This document shows, piece after piece, positions 1-5,374 of a stretch of DNA of 5,374 nt. Every line of letters starts with the position of its first letter. Position 1 is the stretch's first letter. The DNA comes from Methanobacteriota archaeon (GTDB taxonomy: Archaea > Thermoplasmatota > DTKX01 > GCA-020343715), in NCBI GenBank assembly GCA_030597775.1, contig JAUVRF010000155.1:1-5374 (forward strand), written 5' to 3'. Under the pieces are notes generated by a model. The model worked only from the letters and a program-made list of their open reading frames with translations. It was not told the origin of the DNA and searched no databases. A program made the translations under genes and the position numbers.

Positions 1-39
1 CCAGAGGGAAGGACCCGGGTATCCGTGGGTGGCAACGTG
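1..39 (+). repeat. Tail of a further upstream cadherin/Ig-like repeat
   Basis: In the reading frame of the surface protein, the first codons give EGRTRVSVGGN directly before the SPE that opens the first full repeat. This resembles the end of that full repeat (EGTVTISHTGGN before SPP). The simplest reading is that at least one more repeat copy lies upstream of the window. Confidence 0.5.
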
Positions 40-1716
40 TCCCCGGAGATCGTCGTCACCAACCCGGATGGCAGGACGGAGACCGCCGACACGTTCTACG
101 TCGTCAGGTGGACGGACGACGACCCCGACGACAACGCGCGCATATCCTTGTACAATGACCTGGACACCGACCCCGACAACGGCACGGTGCTCATCACATC
201 GAACATCCACGAGGACCCCGAGGGCGATGGCGATTCCTACGTGTGGGACACCTCCACCCTGGTGCAGGTACGGTCGTTCTACGTCCTGGCCGTCATAGAC
301 GACGGGACCAACGAGCCCTACTCCTCATACAGTGAGGGCACGGTCACGATAAGCCACACTGGAGGGAACTCGCCTCCGTCCGTGGAGGTGATGGAACCCG
401 ATGGCGTGAACGATATCGCCGATCAGACGTTCACCATCGAGTACCTCGCGTACGATCCGGATGACGTTGCCTCCCTCTCCCTCTACTGGGACACGGATGC
501 AGGAGGTTTCGACGGCATTGCCATCGTCCGCGACCTGGAGGAGGCAGACGGGCCCGGCTCCTACGTATGGGACACGTCCAGCATGGACGAGATGGACCAC
601 GTCTACGTATATGCCGTGGCAAGCGACGGGCAGAACCCCCAGGCCCGTGCATACGGGAGCGGCCCCTTGACCATCCGGCACGGCACCTCGCCGAGGATCA
701 CCCTCTGGTCCCCCATAGGTCAGGCCATCGCCCTGGACGAGCCCGTGACCGTTACCTTCGACCGGGCGATGGACGAGGCCTCGACGGAGGCGGCGACCAC
801 CATCACCCCAAACATCCCGGGGACCTTCCAGTGGTCGGGCCAGACCATGGTGTTCGAGCCGGGAGGAGGATGGAAGGCCGAGACGGATTACACCGTGACC
901 ATTGCCAGAAGCGCCCGGGACGAAGAGGCCAACCCCCTGGACGAGGACCACCAGTGGTCCTTCCGTAGCGCCACCGCGCCCGTACCCACGGACCCCCCGA
1001 TAGTGACGATCGACACGCCCTCGGAGGGCGAGGCGGTGTCGGGCCTGGTGTTCATCGAGGGCACGGTGGAGGACCTGGGCGCCGGTGGAGCTGTCGAGGT
1101 CCGGATCGATGGCGAGGATTGGCGCGACGCCACGGGCACCACCGGTTGGACCCTGATGTGGGACACCGAGGTCATCAACGATGGCCAGCACACCATCTCA
1201 GCAAGGGGCGCGGTGGGGGAGAACAACACGGGGCCGGTGGCGATGGTCAACGTGACCGTCCACAACGCCCCCAACAGCGCTCCCGTCGTGTATCCCATCG
1301 ACGACCGTAAGGTGAACGTGGGCCAGACCGTCACCATCCAGGTGGAGGCAGAGGACCCGGACGGCCAAGGGATCGTGTTCACCGACGATACCGAGCTGTT
1401 CGATATCGACCCATCCAAGGGTCTCATCACCTTCACTCCCACCGAGGATCAGGTCAGCCAATGGTACATCACCATCACGGTGTCCGACGGCATCGACCAG
1501 ACCAAGGAGACAATCATAATTACCGTGGAACCACAAGAGGACAGCGAGTCCTTCCCAGGGCTCTCCCTCACAATGAACCAGGTCCTTGCGGTCCTGGTGT
1601 TGCTGATAGTGGTGATCATCGTGGTCATCGCCGTGGGACGCCGCAGGCGCTTCAACCGGACGCAGGAGGGGACGGATGTCCCCGCACCCCGCTCGTCGAT
1701 GGGGGACGTATCGTGA
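1..1716 (+). CDS. Membrane-anchored surface protein with tandem Ig/cadherin-like domains (5' end outside window)
   Basis: The reading frame is open from the first base to the TGA at 1714-1716, so the gene is 5'-truncated here. The GTG at 25 is not a convincing start, because it lies inside what looks like the tail of another repeat. Visible domains in order: two tandem cadherin/PKD-like repeats (nt 40-357 and 370-681), each with a DPDD motif and a SYVWDTS signature; an SbsA-type Ig-like (Big_5-like) domain at about 688-972 (DEPVTVTFDRAMD, then FEP and TDYTVTI); an Ig-like module at about 994-1266 (VEVRIDG, MWDT, DGQHTI); and a cadherin-like domain at about 1273-1536 (PVVYPIDD, VEAEDPDG, ITFTPT). 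A hydrophobic helix at about 1582-1638 is followed by RRRR and a short tail, so the domains face outward and the C-terminus is cytoplasmic. The protein is Asp-rich and no cysteine is visible. A role in adhesion, cell envelope or substrate binding is inferred; no enzymatic domain is seen. It overlaps the downstream protease gene by 4 bases. Confidence 0.88.
   Translation, partial: PEGRTRVSVGGNVSPEIVVTNPDGRTETADTFYVVRWTDDDPDDNARISLYNDLDTDPDNGTVLITSNIHEDPEGDGDSYVWDTSTLVQVRSFYVLAVIDDGTNEPYSSYSEGTVTISHTGGNSPPSVEVMEPDGVNDIADQTFTIEYLAYDPDDVASLSLYWDTDAGGFDGIAIVRDLEEADGPGSYVWDTSSMDEMDHVYVYAVASDGQNPQARAYGSGPLTIRHGTSPRITLWSPIGQAIALDEPVTVTFDRAMDEASTEAATTITPNIPGTFQWSGQTMVFEPGGGWKAETDYTVTIARSARDEEANPLDEDHQWSFRSATAPVPTDPPIVTIDTPSEGEAVSGLVFIEGTVEDLGAGGAVEVRIDGEDWRDATGTTGWTLMWDTEVINDGQHTISARGAVGENNTGPVAMVNVTVHNAPNSAPVVYPIDDRKVNVGQTVTIQVEAEDPDGQGIVFTDDTELFDIDPSKGLITFTPTEDQVSQWYITITVSDGIDQTKETIIITVEPQEDSESFPGLSLTMNQVLAVLVLLIVVIIVVIAVGRRRRFNRTQEGTDVPAPRSSMGDVS
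40..357 (+). repeat. Cadherin/PKD-like protein repeat, copy A
   Basis: This is a unit of about 106 codons starting SPEIVVTNPDG and ending GTVTISH. It shares with copy B the opening S-P-x-(x)-V-V-x-x-P-D-G, the central D-P-D-D followed by (I/L)SLY, the exact heptapeptide SYVWDTS, and the final (V/L)TI(S/R)H. Acidic clusters such as DDDPDD and DPEGDGD are of the type that often binds calcium in cadherin-like folds; calcium binding here is inferred. Confidence 0.75.
370..681 (+). repeat. Cadherin/PKD-like protein repeat, copy B
   Basis: This is a unit of about 104 codons starting SPPSVEVMEPDG and ending GPLTIRH, separated from copy A by a TGGN linker. It aligns with copy A along its whole length (AYDPDD, LSLYWDTD, SYVWDTSSM, YVYAVASDG). 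The divergence between the copies indicates an old duplication rather than a recent one. Confidence 0.75.
1701..1716 (+). promoter_or_regulatory. Stop/start overlap (GTGA) with weak Shine-Dalgarno-like G run
   Basis: The TGA stop of the surface protein (1714-1716) overlaps a GTG start at 1713. A G-rich stretch (GGGGG at 1701-1705) lies 7 bases upstream of that GTG, a plausible though imperfect ribosome-binding site. The next in-frame ATG codons (1728, 1752) have nothing better upstream. This overlap decides the protease start and implies coupled translation from one mRNA. Confidence 0.5.
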
Positions 1717-3758
1717 AACATTCATCTATGACCCGGTCCATCTGGCGGCCCATGCGTCGCAGCACCCGATCCCGCTGGTACGTGGCCATAGGCCTAGTGA
1801 CCCTGCTGACCCTTGCCTCGACCGCCGGCGCGGCCCAGGCTCCCGGGGATGTGGCGTACAGCCTCTCGGGCGTCTCGGGGGCAGACCCCGCCGAGGCACC
1901 GACCTGGAAGGCACCGGCCTCCCTCGACGTAAGGCCCTGGTGGGACAGGACCACCATGGATGCGGACCATGACGGGATGTTCGACATGCTGGATCTGCTG
2001 GTCGACGCGGGGTCCCTGGAGCCCTTGGACGTGCTGGTGGACCTCGACCACACACCGACCGACGCCGAGGCGGTCCGGCTCGCAAGCCTCGTTGGAGCCC
2101 AGGGATGGGCATTGTTCCCCAACATCCGGATCGTGGGCCTCAACGCGGTGCCTCCGATGGTCCTCGACAGGCTCCTCGACGCCCCGGGCGTGGTCATGCT
2201 GGAGCCCCGGATGGACGCCGTGCCCTTGCAGGACGTGGCCACCCGCGCCATCAAGGCCCGGGAGTCCGGCGAGTACAGTCCCACCACCGCGTGGGAACTG
2301 GGATTCACGGGCAATGGGGTCATCATCTCCATCATGGACACGGGCGTCGACGACGCCCACTCGGCCCTCGCTGGCAAGTTCGTGGCCGGTGTGGACTTCA
2401 CCAAGCCGAACCGTCCCCGCTTGTACCCCCGTGACGGCACCTACAATCCCGATGACCAGGCGGGCCACGGCACCACCTGTGCGGGCATCGCCACGAGCAC
2501 CGGTTCCCCCGGTGGGGAATACATGGGGGCTGCCCCCGATGCCAACCTCGTGGACCTTAGGATCGGGACCCGCTTCGGCTTCTCTCCCGGTGAACGTCCA
2601 CAGAACACCTACGACGCGGCGCTGCAGGCCATAGACTGGCTGGCCAGCCACTCCGACACCGCCTGGCCCGGCGGTGCCCAGGGCATCGATGTCAATTCCC
2701 TCTCCTGGGGAATACCCTTCGATGGGGCCTCCGACGGCTCTGACGGCTACTCCCGCGGCCTGGACCAGGCCGTCCTGGAGGGCATCGTATCCTGTGTGGC
2801 CATCGGGAACGAGGGACCCGACAACACGGGCATCACGGGAATGTCCGCGTCCTCGCGCAGCATCATCGTGGGTGCCCTCGACGATCTCAACACCATCGAC
2901 CGCACGGATGACATCATCGCCTCCTACTCCACCCGCGGCCCCCGCCATGACGATGGGGATGATTATCCCTACGACGAGATGATGCCCCACATCACCGCAC
3001 CGGGCACGAACATCTACGGCGTTATGTACGAGAACCGCGGCGATGGTTCGGGCGGCGGTTACGGCGGCCGGGGCTCCGGTACCTCCTACGCCACTCCCTA
3101 CGTCGCCGGGATCTCGGCCATCCTCCTGGAGGCCAACCCCTCCCTCACACCCCCCGTTCTCCGGGAGATACTCATGGCCACCGCGGACCGCCGCGGCGGA
3201 CCCGAGTATCCCACCCTGGACCCCTTCTGGAACGGTGACTTCGGATGGGGCATGGTCGACACGTACTGGGCCACCTTCGTCGCCCTCGAGATCGAGAACG
3301 TGGGCAACATCGACGTGGAACTCCAGGCCTTCGTGACCAACGTCAGCTCGGGTTCGATACTTGAGCCGGACCTCGTGGTCGAGGGTATCGCCTGGGCCAG
3401 GGTCGGTGCGGTGGACCACCTGGATTGGAGGATCGATCAGGGACCGTGGAACTCCGTAGGGCTCGACGAGGCCAACGCCACCTTCGGGATAGACCCCGCC
3501 ACGGTGGGCGAGGGCATCCACATCCTCGAGGTGCGGGCGGTCGGCATCAACGGCAAGTATTCCGTGTGGCGACCCGTCGAGATCAACGTGACCCGGTCCG
3601 ATGTGGACGCCTCCAACGCGGCCTCGATGGCCAGCGGTGTCGGATGGTTCCTCCTCGTGGTTGTCGTGATCGCCGTAGCGGCGTCGTACATCTGGTTGAA
3701 GCGGAGGGACCTGGTCTACAGGAGCCTTGACAAACTGGGCATCGAGCGGGCACCCTGA
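1713..3758 (+). CDS. Secreted, membrane-anchored subtilisin-like serine protease (peptidase S8)
   Basis: This predicted endopeptidase of 681 residues acts on the outer face of the membrane. A basic N-terminus is followed by a hydrophobic core at about residues 22-38 and possible cleavage after AQA near 43. A loop D83-x-D85-x-D87-G-x-x-D91 resembles a calcium-binding site. Residues about 105-170 look like an inhibitor I9-type prodomain. The S8 domain spans about 190-520, with catalytic D209 (IMDTGVD), H252 (GHGTTCAG), oxyanion N366 (AIGNEGP) and nucleophile S458 (GTSYATPYVAG), plus STRGP and the closing GWGMVDTYWA. All triad residues are present, so it should be active. An Ig-like module at about 555-627 resembles one in the upstream protein. 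One helix at about 643-662 followed by KRR anchors the C-terminus, giving N-out/C-in topology. Only two cysteines are visible, C256 and C361. The start is chosen for the 4-base overlap with the upstream gene; ATG at 1728 or 1752 would still leave a signal peptide. The natural substrate is unknown; the coupled surface protein is a candidate partner. Confidence 0.93.
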   Translation: MKHSSMTRSIWRPMRRSTRSRWYVAIGLVTLLTLASTAGAAQAPGDVAYSLSGVSGADPAEAPTWKAPASLDVRPWWDRTTMDADHDGMFDMLDLLVDAGSLEPLDVLVDLDHTPTDAEAVRLASLVGAQGWALFPNIRIVGLNAVPPMVLDRLLDAPGVVMLEPRMDAVPLQDVATRAIKARESGEYSPTTAWELGFTGNGVIISIMDTGVDDAHSALAGKFVAGVDFTKPNRPRLYPRDGTYNPDDQAGHGTTCAGIATSTGSPGGEYMGAAPDANLVDLRIGTRFGFSPGERPQNTYDAALQAIDWLASHSDTAWPGGAQGIDVNSLSWGIPFDGASDGSDGYSRGLDQAVLEGIVSCVAIGNEGPDNTGITGMSASSRSIIVGALDDLNTIDRTDDIIASYSTRGPRHDDGDDYPYDEMMPHITAPGTNIYGVMYENRGDGSGGGYGGRGSGTSYATPYVAGISAILLEANPSLTPPVLREILMATADRRGGPEYPTLDPFWNGDFGWGMVDTYWATFVALEIENVGNIDVELQAFVTNVSSGSILEPDLVVEGIAWARVGAVDHLDWRIDQGPWNSVGLDEANATFGIDPATVGEGIHILEVRAVGINGKYSVWRPVEINVTRSDVDASNAASMASGVGWFLLVVVVIAVAASYIWLKRRDLVYRSLDKLGIERAP

Positions 3759-3787
3759 CCCTGTTGGCCACACCGGATCCGGGACCT

Positions 3788-3826
3788 CGGAACTCTTTAA
3801 ATAGAGGGTCTGCTGTGAGGCCGACC
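3788..3826 (+). promoter_or_regulatory. Archaeal TATA-box promoter of proS
   Basis: CTTTAAATA at 3795-3803 stands out as an AT-rich island in GC-rich DNA and matches the archaeal TATA consensus. The preceding CGGAACT (3788-3794) could serve as the BRE, though it is weak. The box centre is about 27 bases before the ATG at 3827. Archaeal transcription normally starts about 25-27 bases past the box centre, so the transcript should begin at or next to that ATG. This marks proS as a transcription unit separate from the protease gene, which ends 68 bases before proS. Confidence 0.78.
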
Positions 3827-5242
3827 ATGTGTGCCCACATGAAGGAGGACGAGTTCAGCGAGTGGTACAATACCCTCATCGAGAACGCCGAGCTCTCCGA
3901 CAAGCGCTATCCCGTGAAGGGCATGAACGTATGGACGCCATACGGCTGGCGCATCATGACCAACATCGACGCCGCCATCCGCCGTGAGCTGGATGCCACT
4001 GGACACGGCGAGGTCTGCTTCCCGCTCCTGGTCCCGGCCACCGAGTTCGAGAAGGAGGCCCAGCACATCAAGGGCTTCTCCGACGAGGTCTACTGGGTGA
4101 CCCGCGCCGGGGGCAACGAGCTGGACGTGCCCCTCCTCCTGCGACCCACCTCCGAGACGGCCATGTATCCCATCTTCAAGTTGTGGATCCGGTCCCACGC
4201 CGACCTCCCCTTGAAGACCTACCAGATCGTCAACGTCTTCCGTTACGATACCAAGATGACCCGCAGCTTCATCCGCGTGCGCGAGATCCACTTCTTCGAG
4301 TCCCACACTTGCCACGTGGACTTCGAGGACGCCGAGAGGCAGATCGCCGAGAACCTGGAGATCTGGTCCAAGGTCTCCAAGGACCTGGCCCTGCCGTACA
4401 TGGTCGCCAAGCGGCCCGAGTGGGACAAGTTCCCGGGCGCATTCTACACCATCGGCTTCGACGTGCTCATGCCCACCGGCAGGACCATGCAGATGGCCTC
4501 CATCCACCAGTACAAGACCAACTTCGCGGTTCCCTACGAGATCACCTACGAGGACGAGAAGGGCGAGCATCAACACGTACACCAGACCACCTATGGCATG
4601 TCCGAACGGCTCGTGGGCGCGATCATCGCCGTCCACGGTGACGACAAGGGCATCGTGCTGCCACCCGTGGTGGCTCCCCACCAGGTGGTCGTCGTGCCCA
4701 TCTTCAGGAAGGACGACGCCGAAGAGGTGCTGGGGGCCGCGAGGCAGCTGGCCGAGGAACTGGACGAGGCGGGTATCCGTGTCAAGATGGACGACCGCGA
4801 CCTGCGTCCCGGCGAGAAGTACTATCACTGGGAGCGCAGGGGAGTGCCCCTGCGTCTGGAACTGGGCCCCAGGGACATGAAGCACGGGCAGGTCATGGTG
4901 GCCATCCGCGACACCGGAGAGAAGGCCGCCGTTCGCCGCGATGAGATCGTGGGCCGCGTCGAGGAGATGCTGGCCGAGATGCAGTGGAGAATGCTGGACA
5001 AGGCCGAGAAGGACCTGCGGGAGCGTATCACCGACCTTCCCGACATCCCGTACGGCTTCGAACTGGAGGACGTGGGCCGGGTGGGTTGGTGCGGAGAGGA
5101 GGATTGCGCGACCCAGATGGAGGTCAACCTCGAGGTCGTGTTCCTTGGCGAGGACATGGACATGAAGGGACCGGCCATCGAGAGGTGCACCACCTGCGGT
5201 GGGACGGCAAGGATGACGGCCTACGTGTCCAAGACCTACTGA
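3827..5242 (+). CDS. proS: Prolyl-tRNA synthetase, archaeal/eukaryotic type
   Basis: This cytoplasmic class II enzyme charges tRNA-Pro with proline using ATP. The product is 471 residues from ATG 3827. The FSEWY opening and the KRYPVKGMNVW/PYG region are typical of archaeal ProS. Class II motif 1 includes F65-P66. The TSE loop follows R106 (RPTSE, 106-110). Motif 2 spans FRYDTK (from 138) to RVRE (150-153). A KRPEWDKFPGA segment lies at 195-205. Motif 3 carries R261 (YGMSERLVG) and is followed by HGDDKGIVLPP. An anticodon-binding domain follows (about 283-385; DDRDLRPGEKYYHWE, GVPLRLELGPRD). The C-terminal domain has C422, C427, C454 and C457, the expected zinc ligands, and ends K-T-Y, the terminal Tyr typical of this type. 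No bacterial-type editing insertion is seen between motifs 2 and 3. The start is set by TATA-box spacing (leaderless); ATG 3839 (467 residues) is the alternative, and in-frame codons further upstream would precede the expected transcript. Confidence 0.97.
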   Translation: MCAHMKEDEFSEWYNTLIENAELSDKRYPVKGMNVWTPYGWRIMTNIDAAIRRELDATGHGEVCFPLLVPATEFEKEAQHIKGFSDEVYWVTRAGGNELDVPLLLRPTSETAMYPIFKLWIRSHADLPLKTYQIVNVFRYDTKMTRSFIRVREIHFFESHTCHVDFEDAERQIAENLEIWSKVSKDLALPYMVAKRPEWDKFPGAFYTIGFDVLMPTGRTMQMASIHQYKTNFAVPYEITYEDEKGEHQHVHQTTYGMSERLVGAIIAVHGDDKGIVLPPVVAPHQVVVVPIFRKDDAEEVLGAARQLAEELDEAGIRVKMDDRDLRPGEKYYHWERRGVPLRLELGPRDMKHGQVMVAIRDTGEKAAVRRDEIVGRVEEMLAEMQWRMLDKAEKDLRERITDLPDIPYGFELEDVGRVGWCGEEDCATQMEVNLEVVFLGEDMDMKGPAIERCTTCGGTARMTAYVSKTY

Positions 5243-5254
5243 AGAACCTACTGA
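5231..5254 (+). repeat. proS: In-frame tandem 12-base near-duplication at the 3' end of proS
   Basis: AAGACCTACTGA (5231-5242) encodes the last three residues and stop of ProS. It is followed at once by AGAACCTACTGA (5243-5254), identical in its last nine bases and in the same frame. The arrangement reads K-T-Y-stop, R-T-Y-stop. It is seen directly in the sequence; whether it has a function or is a remnant of a small tandem duplication is unknown. Confidence 0.7.
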
Positions 5255-5297
5255 GAATGGGTTAGCGACCCGAGCATGAGGATAAGGATATCGAGGA

Positions 5298-5374
5298 CTA
5301 GCCGTGGGTCTCCTCGGTCTCCCGTATGGTGTTGAGGGTGGTACCCGTGAGGCCGCGGCCGACGCAGATTATCG
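5298..5374 (-). CDS. C-terminal end of an unidentified protein (5' part outside window)
   Basis: Reading the minus strand inward from the right edge gives a frame of 24 sense codons ending at TAG (complement of 5298-5300). The visible C-terminus is IICVGRGLTGTTLN followed by TIRETEETHG. Nearly every third codon position is G or C, as in the other genes here, and the amino-acid mix looks ordinary; the other two minus frames have a stop or much weaker wobble bias. It converges with proS, leaving a 55-base spacer (5243-5297) with no clear oligo-T terminator on either strand. I do not recognise the family. Confidence 0.55.
   Translation of the reverse strand, partial: IICVGRGLTGTTLNTIRETEETHG

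Noticed and set aside
25..27. GTG as the true start of the surface protein
   Set aside because: The frame is open to the window edge, no signal peptide follows this GTG although the protein has outward-facing domains and a membrane anchor, and the flanking residues look like the end of a preceding repeat.
1461..1712. Upstream extension of the protease reading frame into the surface-protein gene
   Set aside because: The extension overlaps the coding sequence for the cadherin-like domain and membrane helix of the upstream gene. Its translation (His/Arg/Gly-rich) is an out-of-frame shadow, and it would bury the signal peptide internally.
1755..1781. Possible twin-arginine (Tat) signal in the protease (RR at residues 15-16)
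   Set aside because: The residues after the arginine pair (S-T-R-S) do not fit the R-R-x-hydrophobic-hydrophobic pattern; a Sec-type signal is the better reading.
1794..3773. Very long open frame on the minus strand opposite the protease gene
   Set aside because: It mirrors the protease gene in GC-rich DNA, where antisense frames stay open because stops are rare. Its composition (many Gly, Val, His, Arg) is typical of such shadows, and the plus strand has a complete subtilase with all catalytic motifs.
3773..3782. Perfect 10-base palindrome CCGGATCCGG between the protease gene and proS
   Set aside because: It is short and GC-rich, with no loop and no following T-run, so there is no support for a terminator or operator beyond chance; it sits upstream of the TATA box and could only be assessed by conservation.
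3764..3826. Earlier in-frame start for proS giving a longer N-terminus
   Set aside because: These codons span the TATA box and lie upstream of the expected transcript start; the extra residues do not resemble a ProS N-terminus.
3797..4885. Long open frame on the minus strand opposite proS
   Set aside because: It is a shadow of proS with His/Val/Gly-rich low-complexity composition and no recognisable domain; the plus strand is unmistakable ProS.
5259..5271. Small inverted repeat GGGT-TAGCG-ACCC after proS as a terminator
   Set aside because: The stem is only four base pairs and no T-tract follows, so it is not a credible terminator.

Overview
The window looks like chromosomal DNA from a GC-rich archaeon (roughly 60-65% GC by eye). 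Two signs point to Archaea. The prolyl-tRNA synthetase is the archaeal/eukaryotic-type form: no bacterial editing insertion, a C-terminal zinc-binding four-cysteine cluster and a terminal Tyr. It is also preceded by a classical archaeal TATA box placed for a leaderless or nearly leaderless transcript. Ig/cadherin-like surface proteins and membrane-anchored subtilases are common in Euryarchaeota, including Thermoplasmatota-type lineages, but that placement is inference; no rRNA or other phylogenetic marker besides ProS is present.

Layout: (1) nt 1-1716, plus strand, is the 3' part of a gene for a large cell-surface protein. It has tandem Ig/cadherin-like domains, one C-terminal membrane helix and a short basic cytoplasmic tail. 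Its 5' end lies outside the window. (2) nt 1713-3758, plus strand, is a complete gene for a secreted, membrane-anchored subtilisin-like (S8) serine protease with a full Asp/His/Ser triad. Its GTG start overlaps the upstream stop by four bases. (3) nt 3759-3826 is a 68-base intergenic spacer with a strong TATA box. (4) nt 3827-5242, plus strand, is proS. (5) nt 5243-5297 is a short convergent spacer. (6) nt 5298-5374, minus strand, is the last 24 codons of an unidentified converging gene.

The first two genes almost certainly form one translationally coupled unit. Both products are exported, share a C-terminal 'helix plus basic tail' anchor and contain a recognisably similar Ig-like module, which suggests they act together on the outer face of the membrane. 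proS appears to be a separate housekeeping transcription unit. I saw no mobile element, CRISPR array, tRNA/rRNA or defence-type gene. The points most worth a second look are the coupled adhesin/protease pair, a Ca-binding-type DxDxDGxxD loop ahead of the protease prodomain, and an in-frame 12-base duplication covering the last codons and stop of proS.
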